DNA of 20,606 bases from CAYMRB01 sp964392615 (lineage in GTDB: Bacteria > Planctomycetota > UBA8108), in assembly GCA_964392615.1 (NCBI GenBank), contig CAYMRB010000146.1, positions 1-20,606 on the forward strand. The letters are read 5' to 3'. Each line of letters begins with the position of its first letter. Positions within the stretch are counted from its first letter, which is position 1. The notes beneath the pieces are model-generated. The model did not search any database, was not told the origin of the DNA, and saw nothing but the letters and a program-made list of their open reading frames with translations. Positions 15,001-20,606 of this stretch are shown piece by piece. Made by a program: the position numbers and the translations under genes.

Positions 15001-16077
15001 GTTCTCGACGCCGCCGACCGCGACCCACTTCTTGCCCACCAGGGGATAGTAGCCCGGCTCGCCGTCGGGGTGCACGGCGTCGAAGCCGTTGATCGTTACG
15101 AAGAACTCGCCGGCCGGCGCGTTGTCGAGGCGGAAGTTGCCGTCCTCGTCGGTCGTCGTGCAGCTATCGCACAGGCTGCAGTCGTCGTCCGGGCACGGCG
15201 GCAGGCCCTCGATCGTGATACGGATGCCGCCGAGCGGCGTGCGCAGCTCGTCGTCGGGCTCGCCGTTCGGCAGCTCGCCGGAGAGCACGCGATCGGACTG
15301 GAACACGCGTCCGACGACGGTCGTGCCCGGGTAGGGGGTCGTGCCGAGCGTGTCGAACTGGATCAGGACCGCGCCGCCGGGGACGCCGTCGCCCTCGAAG
15401 TCGGGCTCGAGGCCGAACGAGTCGGCGAGGCCGTCGGGATAGAGAACGACAGAGATCTCCGCGCTCGCCGGCATCGGCACCTGCGGGAAGATGGTGAGCC
15501 GGTCGCCCATCGGCGACAGCACGGCGATGACCGGCACCTCCTCGCCGTCGCTCGCCTCCATCGTCACGTTGTCCGCGGGGAACACCGTGCCCTCCGGGAA
15601 CGGCGACGAAAACGTGATGATGGTCTCCCGGGTTGTGGCGACACGCGACTCGCCGACCGCCGGGCTCGTCGCCGCCACGCGGATCAGCGGCGAGTCCTCG
15701 GGATCGCAGCGCGACGCTTCGCAGGTCAGCTCGTCCGGGGTGAGGTCGGTGCCACAGACCGGATACGGCCACGGCGGGGGCGCACCACCGGTGAGGAGCG
15801 CGCTCAGGCTGTAGACCGGATCGGTGACGTCGATGGCGCCGCTGTCGTCCGCATCCGCGGCCTTCTCGCACAGGACGGTGACGCCGCCCCGGAACAGGAA
15901 GAGCAGCGTCGAGATCGGGTCGCTGACGTCGAAGGCGTCGTCCTGATTGACGTCTCCGCGCTGGAAGAGCTCCTGCGCTCGGACGGACGGCGTCACGGCG
16001 GCCATGCACGCGAACACGAACACGAGACGAACCGGCAGCGTCCGGCTCGCCGAGCCACGGGGTGGTGCAGCGTTCAA
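9007..16077 (-). CDS. Secreted RHS/YD-repeat giant protein with variable C-terminal tip
   Basis: About 2356 aa from TTG 16077. GTG 16209 would add 44 aa of atypical, basic sequence, lacks a ribosome site and sits in a regulatory palindrome; GAGAG precedes the TTG. Seen in order: signal peptide (LPVRLVFVFACMAAVTPSVRA, end near 35); paired dockerin/EF-hand-like motifs (40-98: RGDVNQDDAFDVSDP, DADDSGAIDVTDP); Ig-like and carboxypeptidase-regulatory-like beta domains (about 130-530); a Ser/Gly-rich linker; a DUF6531-type entry (about 580-621, GDPVYPHSGQLYTREVDL); more than 20 YD repeats (about 960-2080, YEYDGLDRL, YDANGNI); RHS core (about 2110-2208: NPYRFTGRRFDEESGFYYYR, DPLTGRF, ending SLDPLG). 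In this superfamily the repeats form a cage that encloses a C-terminal effector. Here the effector is a 148-aa tip (2209-2356) with His2222 and Asn-Cys2317, low GC and no known match. It heads a three-gene operon. Export by a signal peptide differs from type VI RHS effectors. Confidence 0.93.
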   Translation of the reverse strand: MNAAPPRGSASRTLPVRLVFVFACMAAVTPSVRAQELFQRGDVNQDDAFDVSDPISTLLFLFRGGVTVLCEKAADADDSGAIDVTDPVYSLSALLTGGAPPPWPYPVCGTDLTPDELTCEASRCDPEDSPLIRVAATSPAVGESRVATTRETIITFSSPFPEGTVFPADNVTMEASDGEEVPVIAVLSPMGDRLTIFPQVPMPASAEISVVLYPDGLADSFGLEPDFEGDGVPGGAVLIQFDTLGTTPYPGTTVVGRVFQSDRVLSGELPNGEPDDELRTPLGGIRITIEGLPPCPDDDCSLCDSCTTTDEDGNFRLDNAPAGEFFVTINGFDAVHPDGEPGYYPLVGKKWVAVGGVENVIGNIYLPFVVDGTLQQVSDEEETEIGLPRSVIEANPDLDLELLHIRVPPGAGVDEFGGRFPGRVGIAPVDPSRLPGPLPPGAEARLVVTVQAFGVTNFDIPVSICFPNLEGAEPGTRQSLLSFDHDSGEWEYRGSMTVTEDGTQVCTDPGAGITAPGWHMAQPGSPAAGGGASFSSSTQANPNSPDEQPFAAPGNSQRGARSNDTKSPSGGGASCSDLPANPGDPVYPHSGQLYTREVDLRIRGVGMDFVWARRFLSTPILGGSASRAYRDELGGWDPSYNIRLSSETRLPTETRRVIDDGNGRKEAYVLSSAEDPEAPGQRVPAYVKRGFFRVLVHRPEDEEMVLYFEDGGKWVFPELGGPVTRIEDRNGNALTFSYERSSENGINLLLSEVVDTMGRRIVIERDADRIVAVEDTSTGRRVTYDYYETRAPGGVEGMLRSVTTPPVERAAPGNAFATGKTRTYTYNIRADGEESPFSIVDARRNDPADPTHGDGPYLRFWEGPKLRAPWPLEELRQAHLWELAGSAIEQASERRRWDVRQELGGATYDFSFEQGIRSPSLVRLVPAPPCRDLSLGTSGGTQTANGRAAGVVVGGLSPPEFCGGFFAVPLRPEDVQTRLINNDRNGRVTEWLHDGSANLREYREYTGFAPDADSPSTSQDDIDFNMPDAVRAGEPDFYATHYEYARNRKLSEVRRPNGNVRRYEYSGRGYRDAGNLTGIILDPGTHSPSGEQAMIVRGYEYDSSFNDCCGGSNFVSRATDGLGNDWEQEFDDRGNVVRQIHRVDGIVEEFEHNEWGQVTLHRHPDNGSGHRREDRFEYFDNGDRPGYLQRRIVDANGEALVTEFAYDAVGNITRVIDPRGSDTLFTVNELDQVVRIETRRVDAGGVDSPRYARHIFYDANDNVARVDTQNVDENGDIRPNAWLTTIYEYDILDHVVRKMEEVGDARLEALDTQGGRARAVLSRDEMPAALRDEFVVTEYEYDANRNLVEVRYGEATRDMQADNVVRFEYDGRDLLYRVTRGYGGDNPSTTQYDYDGNKNLIRVTAGLESDAPRVTKMVYDGYDRRVEMRDPMGNVVRTTYDANGNVTRMVVEGELEDEPDSDDNVLLYAVDMRYDAKDRLVEKSAEYFDARTGDPLGDGEALTQYAWADISRLLSVTNDNGHARQLRYDGAHRLAEETDAAGNRREFEYDANGNIIALVAIDRSDLGSPDQVFRQDFVYDGLDRIVSRIDGVGNRVDLAYDSRDNLTRLSDALRPEPEEPGNIMRYEYDGLDRLIATVRRMTDTGRGDGDLIADGEIRTEQEWDHSSRLTAQIDDSGNATRYEYDGLDRVVAFEYGDGTRRTASFDAHDDPIVTVDANGNVVTGIFDGLGRLVEREIDAGPGVDAATTFERYAYDGLSRLVSGVDDDSTVERAYDSLSRVIEESLNGRTVTTQRDALGNALACDYPGGRRVECTFDELERMSSISDSAGAIATYAYVGPSRVERLDRGNGTRTDFTYDGIEGVPDPAGDFGFQRIRRVQHTSIATGLPFDDRELHWDEMGTKTRRASLLGGGRVETLDYDSIHRLVQSDESGGGLGNLVTGFELDGVGNRVGVTENGAAQSPAYSMSNARPPDDLRVNQYTETPFDARVHDENGNLVEIDPHGPAAPWTISRDYRDQMVALAVGSEEPTLYRYDVLGRRIEKITGPVVDRRAERYSYDGWRVIEEQDASGQTLATYAYGNYVDEVLEMHRDGDRYFFHADDLFHVTAVTDATGAVRERYEYGAYGQPTVLDAAGGVIASTAIGNPYRFTGRRFDEESGFYYYRTRYLDPLTGRFNSRDRIGVWGDPDSLGNANAALENSPWSSLDPLGTDVITCEDNSFPWHEEVLIETTKGTVFTDLNPGENPFKGTVSNVIRIDRPDGKQLNKCKPNQKEIQRVPLNEDLGLKLYNELAQEKKDKKLPTQYHWSGFGSDSKTPNCKGYARSVEKKARELKRRPPPPPPLLRVTPSFGAGRYRLH
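9010..9453 (-). other. RHS C-terminal tip domain, candidate effector
   Basis: The 148 residues after the core-ending DPLG. Key features: FPWHEEVLIETTKGTVF with His codon at 9412-9414, a charged middle (KCKPNQKEIQ, LYNELAQEKKDKK), then TPNCKGYARSVEKKARELK with Cys codon at 9127-9129, and a six-proline run before a short tail. A His in an early strand followed much later by Asn-Cys at the start of a helix is the order seen in circularly permuted NlpC/P60 (LRAT-like) enzymes. That match is by eye only. GC counted by hand over 9121-9420 is 165/300 (55%), against 41/60 (68%) in each of two sampled windows of the RHS body, as expected of an exchangeable tip. Confidence 0.6.
10300..13200 (-). repeat. 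YD-repeat coding array
   Basis: Imperfect tandem repeats of about 20-22 codons that encode YxYDxxGNxxxxxxxxG motifs. At the DNA level the plus strand repeatedly shows GTCGTACTCGTAG or close variants (for example around 11024, 11194, 12209 and 12772), which is the complement of codons for Tyr-Glu-Tyr-Asp. Spacing is irregular and the copies are diverged. This explains why both strands appear open over long stretches here. Confidence 0.85.
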
Positions 16078-16182
16078 GATACGGCTCTCGAATCGGGGCG
16101 AAGAAACAGCACGACCGCCCCGGGCTCCTCGCCACCGGCGGGCTCCCCCCTTTGGAGAGGGCACGAGCTTACCAAGATCGGA

Positions 16183-16217
16183 GTGACTTGGCCAGTGTTT
16201 TTGTGACACAAGTCACG
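16183..16217. promoter_or_regulatory. CRP/FNR-like palindrome and extra half-site before the RHS operon
   Basis: TGTGA-CACAAG-TCACG (16202-16217) matches the CRP consensus TGTGA-N6-TCACA at nine of ten defined bases. A further GTGACTT (16183-16189) is complementary to AAGTCAC (16210-16216) and lies exactly 20 bp, two helical turns, from the GTGAC at 16203. The site is 106-141 bp upstream of the preferred RHS start (TTG 16077) and overlaps the alternative GTG start, which argues against that start. The regulator identity is inference. Confidence 0.4.
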
Positions 16218-16276
16218 AGTTTGGAGCGATGTGCGGGCGAGGGGCCGGACGCCGTCGTGCGGGCTGATCTCGGCCG

Positions 16277-16307
16277 GGCGCCGAGCCGTCACGAGTACTC
16301 CGGCGCC
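16277..16307 (-). terminator. GC-rich hairpin after the TIM-barrel/pseudophosphatase gene
   Basis: GGCGCCG (16277-16283) pairs with CGGCGCC (16301-16307) over a 17-nt loop, 10 bp beyond the stop codon of the gene ending at 16317. No T-run follows on the minus strand, so intrinsic termination is uncertain. Confidence 0.25.
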
Positions 16308-16316
16308 GCTGCGGGC

Positions 16317-17837
16317 TCACTGCCGTTTCAGGTAGTCCCGGACGAACTCCTCGACGACCAGCTTCTTGATCCCGACCGACTCGGCGACCTTCTTCGTGCG
16401 GTCGACCGGCACGCCATGGCGCGCGCCGAGGTAGAGCGACCACATGCCCCACAAGCGGTTGCCGTTGGAGCCGTGGATCATCACGGGCTTCGCGGCCGCG
16501 TCGATGGCGTCGATGAACGTCTTGGCCGCCTTGTCGTCGATCGAGTCCGGGCCGATCGGGATGTGGACGTACTTCATGCCGGCGCCCTCGATCGTCTCCC
16601 GGACGGGAAAGCCGAGGCCGTAGAGCTCGCGCTCGAGGCGCACGTTGATGATCGTCTTGACGCCGACGCGCGCCGCGTCCTCGTAGTCGGGCTGCGCCGG
16701 CTGCCCCGACAGGTAGAAGTCCTTGCCGAGCTCGTAGCAGTAGCCGCGCAGCGTGCGGAGCTTCGAGCGCTTCGGCTCGAGCAGCGCCGCCGGCATCTCG
16801 TCGCCGCCCTTCTTTGTCGTCCTCGCGACGCCGAGTGCGTACGGCTGACCGCGGCCGGCCTCCTTCACCGCCTCGTTCCACGTGCGGATGCCGAGACCGC
16901 GAATGACGAGCGCCTGCGCCCAGCGGTCGGAGATCTCGTGTCCGTCGACGTCGCGGATCGCGTAGGCCGGTGGGCCGAGCTCGCTCTTGAACACGAACAC
17001 GTCGCCGGGGCCCGCATTCTTCAGCCACGCGACCATCGCCTTCTTCCACCAGCTCGCGAACAGCTTCGCGTGCGGGTTGTCGCCGCGCGGGCCGATGTCG
17101 ATCTGCACCTGCTCGCCGTTGCCGACGCGCCCGTCGATCATGCCGGCGCGCGCGAGGATAGCGTCGAACGCCGACGCGACCGCGCCCTGAGGCGGACCGC
17201 TGACCTCGTACGAGATGACGAAGTGCGACAGATCCGCATGCATCTGCAGGCCGGGAATCTCGCGCGCCCACCGCTCCGTCAGGAGGAGGTCTTGCGTGAT
17301 CGTGCGGCGGTGCGTCTCGAGGTAGAACGGCACGCCGGCCTGCGAGCTCGCCTCCATCATGCGGCGGATCTTCAGCGCGCCCTCGTCGAAGCTCACGAAT
17401 GTCGGTCGCACCATCGCGACGAGACCGCGCGCCTTCATGCGCTTCGCCGCGATGAGCGCCGCGCCGAGTTGCGCGACGTCGCGCGGCGCGCACTGGAGCG
17501 TCAGCGCGAGGCCGTGCTGCGCGGCGAGCTCGCGCCACCCATCCTGCTCGGCGACCGTGCGCGGCAGGAAGACCATGAAGCCGTCGAACCCGGCTTGCGC
17601 GATCTGCGCGACCTGCTCCGCCTTCGTCCACGGCGTGCCGCCGCGCGGCAGTCCACCCATCGCCCAGATCGCCTGCTCGACGCTGAGGCGAGGCGCATCC
17701 TGCGAGCCGTCGTTGATCCAGCGTCCGGCTCCGCGCGGGGTGGGGCTGCCGGGTGCGGTGGACGCCACCGACGCGACAAGGACGAGGGGGCAGATGGCGA
17801 ACAGGACGGAGCGCGGAGCGATCGCGGTGCGGGTCAC
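16317..17837 (-). CDS. Exported fusion: xylose-isomerase-like TIM barrel + inactive-looking DUF442 phosphatase domain
   Basis: 506 aa from GTG 17837, chosen because AGGAG lies 10 nt upstream and it opens a signal peptide (residues 1-27, VLFAICPLVLVASVAS). Residues about 70-325 resemble sugar phosphate isomerase/epimerase TIM barrels (AP_endonuc_2): AQAGFDGFMVFLPR, FYLETHRRT (Glu174), LQMHADLSHFV (Asp202), MIDGRVGNGEQVQ and FKSELGPP (Glu287). The family usually has His before the RVG motif; here it is Asp235. Residues about 370-500 resemble the DUF442/dual-specificity phosphatase domain: FYLSGQPAQPDYEDAARVGV, TIINVRLERE, MKYVHIPIG and PVMIHGSNGNRLWGMWS. The signature HCxxGxR reads H455-G456-S-N-G-N-R461, so the nucleophilic cysteine is glycine. 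The domain should not form a cysteinyl-phosphate and may instead bind a phosphorylated ligand. Substrate unknown. It is followed after 107 bp or more by the RHS operon on the same strand. Confidence 0.85.
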   Translation of the reverse strand: MTRTAIAPRSVLFAICPLVLVASVASTAPGSPTPRGAGRWINDGSQDAPRLSVEQAIWAMGGLPRGGTPWTKAEQVAQIAQAGFDGFMVFLPRTVAEQDGWRELAAQHGLALTLQCAPRDVAQLGAALIAAKRMKARGLVAMVRPTFVSFDEGALKIRRMMEASSQAGVPFYLETHRRTITQDLLLTERWAREIPGLQMHADLSHFVISYEVSGPPQGAVASAFDAILARAGMIDGRVGNGEQVQIDIGPRGDNPHAKLFASWWKKAMVAWLKNAGPGDVFVFKSELGPPAYAIRDVDGHEISDRWAQALVIRGLGIRTWNEAVKEAGRGQPYALGVARTTKKGGDEMPAALLEPKRSKLRTLRGYCYELGKDFYLSGQPAQPDYEDAARVGVKTIINVRLERELYGLGFPVRETIEGAGMKYVHIPIGPDSIDDKAAKTFIDAIDAAAKPVMIHGSNGNRLWGMWSLYLGARHGVPVDRTKKVAESVGIKKLVVEEFVRDYLKRQ

Positions 17838-17973
17838 GTGTGGGGTTTCTCCTGATTTGGGGCCGGGGCGCAGTATAGCCGACGGTGGGGGCGGTTGCCG
17901 ACAGCGTCGAACGGCCGGGACGTCGCGTTCGACGCGCGACGAAACTCGGCATTCGGTCCTGGTCGGAGCGCTC

Positions 17974-18070
17974 GGAGTTGAGCCGCCGCGAGTTTTGGTC
18001 GGGCCCGAGGAGTCCAGCGGCCGCGAGCGGTCGGCTCCAACTCCGCGGGCATGGGCTGCCGGGAGCCGAC
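17974..18070. repeat. Competing inverted repeats A:B and B:C
   Basis: Segment A, GGAGTTGAGCCG (17974-17985), is complementary to B, CGGCTCCAACTCC (18032-18044), with one bulged base. The left part of B, GTCGGCTCC (18030-18038), is also perfectly complementary to C, GGAGCCGAC (18062-18070). B can therefore pair with A or with C but not both, the arrangement found in attenuators and RNA switches. Confidence 0.55.
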
Positions 18071-18105
18071 GTCGAAGGCCGCGGCGGGCGCGGCCAGCCC
18101 ATGCC
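18048..18105. repeat. 11-bp inverted repeat enclosing a GC hairpin
   Basis: GGCATGGGCTG (18048-18058) pairs with CAGCCCATGCC (18095-18105). Inside, GGCCGCG (18077-18083) pairs with CGCGGCC (18089-18095) over a 5-nt loop. The outer pair crosses the B:C pairing described for 17974-18070. The element ends 55 bp before the six-TM start codon. Confidence 0.55.
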
Positions 18106-18160
18106 ATGGTTACCGGCCTGCACGCGGGGCGGCTCGACCGATTCGTGGTCGGCAGTCGAG

Positions 18161-19030
18161 ATGTTAGACTTCTACTCTCGGTCCGAGAAGCTCCACGGCG
18201 TCATGCTGCATCTCATCACCTGGCTGGCGATCTACGCGCTCGTTCTCTTCGCGCTCGCGCCGGCGGTGCGCTCGTGGCGCGAGACGCGGTGGTTCAAGTG
18301 GATCTTTCTTCCGGGGACGTTGCTCGCCGTGCTGATCCAGGCGATCGCGGCGTTGCTCTGCGTCGGCCGTCGCTTCGAGCTGTCGCTCTGGCGGTCGGGA
18401 CGTCCCGCGTTTCGGATGCACCGCGAGAACGTGCCGTGGGTCGCGGGCGCCGTTTTCGTGCTTCTGTCGCACCTGGCTGCGTACGTGCTGTTCCTGCTGG
18501 CGGTCGCGCGCGTCGAGGCGATCGCCGAGCTCGAGTGTGATCTCGTCTGCCTGCCGCAGCTTCACCCTCACGATATGCTCGACGGGCGATTCGAGGTCGA
18601 GGTCTCGGGGTACCTCGCCGGATTGCAGGCGATGCGCTCGGCCGTGTGCGAACATCCGATCGCGTTCGGCGTCCTCTTCTGGATCGTTGCCCCGGTACTC
18701 GCTCACCTGCGCGTCGCGACGCGCGAGTTCCTATGGTGCGCGCTCGTCTTCGGCGCGCTCGCGATCGTCGCGTACTGCGCCGATTGGCTCGGCATGGGCT
18801 TCCCGTTCTTGACGCGGGGCTGGTGGGCCGAGTGGTTCTACTTCCCGCGCTGGTGGGCGCTGTTCTCGCTGTGGGTGACCGTCGCGATGACGTCGTGCGT
18901 TGCCTTCTGGGTCGCTCGCCCCCTCGTCGCCCTGGCGAAGCTGCTGGCACTCCCGCCCGGAGACGACGGGCCGCAGCGGCGCGGGAAGAACCGCGCGCGC
19001 CGGGGGAAGAGCCGCGGGCGTGGCGGATAG
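18161..19030 (+). CDS. Six-TM membrane protein of unknown function
   Basis: 289-aa polytopic inner-membrane protein that I do not recognise. The ATG at 18161 is chosen because it starts just before the first hydrophobic helix; an in-frame ATG at 18101 lies within an inverted repeat and adds nonhydrophobic sequence. Predicted helices: about 14-36, 45-68, 92-116, 167-183, 189-208 and 231-253. Between helices 3 and 4 is a loop of about 50 aa with two cysteines (ELECDLVCLPQLHPHD, 124-139). A Trp/aromatic-rich stretch (WWAEWFYFPRWWALF, 221-235) precedes helix 6. The tail (about 267-289) is strongly basic (RRGKNRARRGKSRGRGG) and would be cytoplasmic, where it could bind nucleic acid or phospholipid head groups. 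The gene stands alone, with a structured leader region upstream and a non-coding repeat region downstream. Confidence 0.78.
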   Translation: MLDFYSRSEKLHGVMLHLITWLAIYALVLFALAPAVRSWRETRWFKWIFLPGTLLAVLIQAIAALLCVGRRFELSLWRSGRPAFRMHRENVPWVAGAVFVLLSHLAAYVLFLLAVARVEAIAELECDLVCLPQLHPHDMLDGRFEVEVSGYLAGLQAMRSAVCEHPIAFGVLFWIVAPVLAHLRVATREFLWCALVFGALAIVAYCADWLGMGFPFLTRGWWAEWFYFPRWWALFSLWVTVAMTSCVAFWVARPLVALAKLLALPPGDDGPQRRGKNRARRGKSRGRGG

Positions 19031-19107
19031 GGCCGCGGCGGCCTGCGTCCGTCGGAGGAGACCACCATCGCGATGCGCTGAGCGGTGGTTCCTTGGACTC
19101 CGTCGCC

Positions 19108-19173
19108 GAGTCGGAGTCCGAGTCCGAGTCCGATCCCGATCCCGATCCCGAGTCCGCCCCCGATCCCGATCCC
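19108..19173. repeat. Eleven imperfect hexamers GAGTCC / GATCCC
   Basis: The order is GAGTCG, three GAGTCC, three GATCCC, GAGTCC, GCCCCC, two GATCCC. The repeats stay in register with one frame (Ser-Glu then Asp-Pro repeats) and none of the three forward frames has a stop across them. Homogeneous blocks of each variant suggest expansion by slippage. Confidence 0.85.
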
Positions 19174-19250
19174 GGGATCCGCGACTCTCTCGAGCTCATC
19201 GACCGCGTCCTCGCCATGCTCTACCGGCTGACCCGTTGAGTCGAGCGAGT

Positions 19251-19276
19251 CCGGCTGCGGCACCTGCCGCAGCCGG
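19251..19276. repeat. Perfect 10-bp hairpin at the gap edge
   Basis: CCGGCTGCGG (19251-19260), loop CACCTG, CCGCAGCCGG (19267-19276), then AAAA and the N gap. As a plus-strand transcript it has A rather than U after the stem, so it is not a canonical terminator in that direction. Confidence 0.7.
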
Positions 19277-19280
19277 AAAA

Positions 19281-19290
19281 NNNNNNNNNN
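19281..19290. other. Assembly gap of 10 N upstream of xylA
   Basis: Exactly ten N, as at 6086-6095. The true distance between the six-TM gene and xylA is therefore unknown, and the join itself could be wrong. Confidence 0.97.
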
Positions 19291-19296
19291 GGCGTG

Positions 19297-19321
19297 GGGG
19301 GCGGCGCCCCCGGCCGCCCCC
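19297..19321. repeat. Perfect 9-bp GC hairpin on the other gap edge
   Basis: GGGGGCGGC (19297-19305) pairs with GCCGCCCCC (19313-19321) over a 7-nt loop, starting 7 bp after the gap. Strong secondary structure on both sides may be why the assembly broke here. Confidence 0.65.
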
Positions 19322-19474
19322 GCACAACCGCTGGGAGCCCTGCGTTCAGCGGCGATGATCGGCAGAGCTGCTGGCTCCCCCCACGACGACCCGCTCTTGC
19401 CCGTTTCGCGTCGATTTGGTCTATTGATCGGCTCGAGTTTGTCGAACAGTCAACCCACGGAGTCAGGTCGCGTC

Positions 19475-20606
<1,132 letters not shown>

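Larger units (their letters stand above)
17838..18160. other. 323-bp divergent intergenic region
   Basis: It separates the minus-strand fusion gene from the plus-strand six-TM gene. The left edge holds the minus-strand ribosome site and a TATACT hexamer (complement of 17872-17877) that would make a good -10 box about 35 bp before the GTG; no clear -35 is seen. The right two-thirds holds nested and crossing inverted repeats (17974-18105). I find no coding sequence in it. Confidence 0.7.
19031..19474. other. 444-bp intergenic region before xylA
   Basis: It holds a GGAGGAG motif (19054-19060) followed only by a two-codon ATG reading frame, a hexamer repeat (19108-19173), two perfect hairpins flanking an N gap (19251-19321), and a possible weak xylA promoter (TTGCCC 19397-19402, TCTATT 19420-19425, 17-bp spacer). 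One frame from TTG 19093 to 19239 would give a 48-aa Ser-Glu/Asp-Pro protein with a helical tail; I do not consider it established. No copy of TGAAACCGGTTTCA is present. Confidence 0.6.

Noticed and set aside
13441..16206. Second long plus-strand open frame (921 codons) opposite the RHS N-terminal half
   Set aside because: Same cause: GC-rich codon bias removes stops on the other strand. The composition is not protein-like.
16077..16209. Upstream GTG start at 16209 as the RHS start
   Set aside because: No ribosome site, the start lies inside a CRP-like palindrome, and it would place 44 basic, low-information residues before a normal signal peptide. Kept only as an alternative.
19093..19239. 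48-aa Ser-Glu/Asp-Pro small protein
   Set aside because: It would need a TTG start without a well-placed ribosome site, and the repeat is open in all forward frames, so coding is not shown. Recorded only as a possibility in the repeat and intergenic entries.
19251..19280. Hairpin followed by AAAA as an intrinsic terminator of the six-TM gene
   Set aside because: A plus-strand terminator needs U after the stem; here it is A, and the stem lies more than 200 bp after the stop codon.

Overview
The window is high-GC DNA (hand counts give about 68% in the body of the large RHS gene). It probably comes from a Planctomycetota bacterium, most likely an assembled or metagenomic genome. This rests on style, not on a marker gene: large secreted proteins with paired dockerin-like/EF-hand motifs of the RGDVNQD...DVSDP type, Kelch-type FGG...DTW propellers, glycine-rich and thrombospondin-3 segments, and a secreted xylose-isomerase-like TIM-barrel protein. 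Two blocks of exactly 10 N (6086-6095 and 19281-19290) look like fixed-size contig joins, so linkage across them is less certain.

Left part, 1-4331. A pentose/oligosaccharide uptake module comes first: a GPH-family sugar:cation symporter (minus strand, 3' end outside the window) divergent from a LacI-family repressor (plus). Two identical perfect palindromes, TGAAACCGGTTTCA, lie between them over the likely lacI promoter. Next, on the plus strand, are a putative lipoprotein resembling an alpha/alpha-toroid enzyme and a small two-TM protein resembling DUF3592.

Centre, 4363-16209, minus strand. Three tightly coupled genes run in the order RHS/YD giant, then an 834-aa TSP3/propeller/Ig protein, then a 717-aa Kelch/glycine-rich protein. 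The RHS stop overlaps the next start (TGATG) and the next pair overlaps by 14 nt. All three appear exported. The RHS protein ends in a 148-aa variable tip of much lower GC (about 55%). The tip carries an early His and an Asn-Cys motif that could suit a circularly permuted NlpC/P60 (LRAT-like) fold. No immunity-type gene follows; its place is taken by the two large secreted proteins. This is the best candidate in the window for an undescribed system.

Right part, 16317-20606. An exported fusion of a sugar-isomerase-like TIM barrel with a DUF442-like phosphatase domain lacks the catalytic cysteine (HGSNGNR instead of HCxxGxR). It is divergent from an unknown six-TM protein, and the 323-bp gap between them holds several overlapping, mutually exclusive inverted repeats. 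After a 444-bp non-coding stretch with a hexamer repeat, hairpins and an N gap comes xylA (xylose isomerase), cut off by the window end. The symporter and repressor at one end and xylA at the other suggest xylose use, but I see no copy of the LacI operator in front of xylA.
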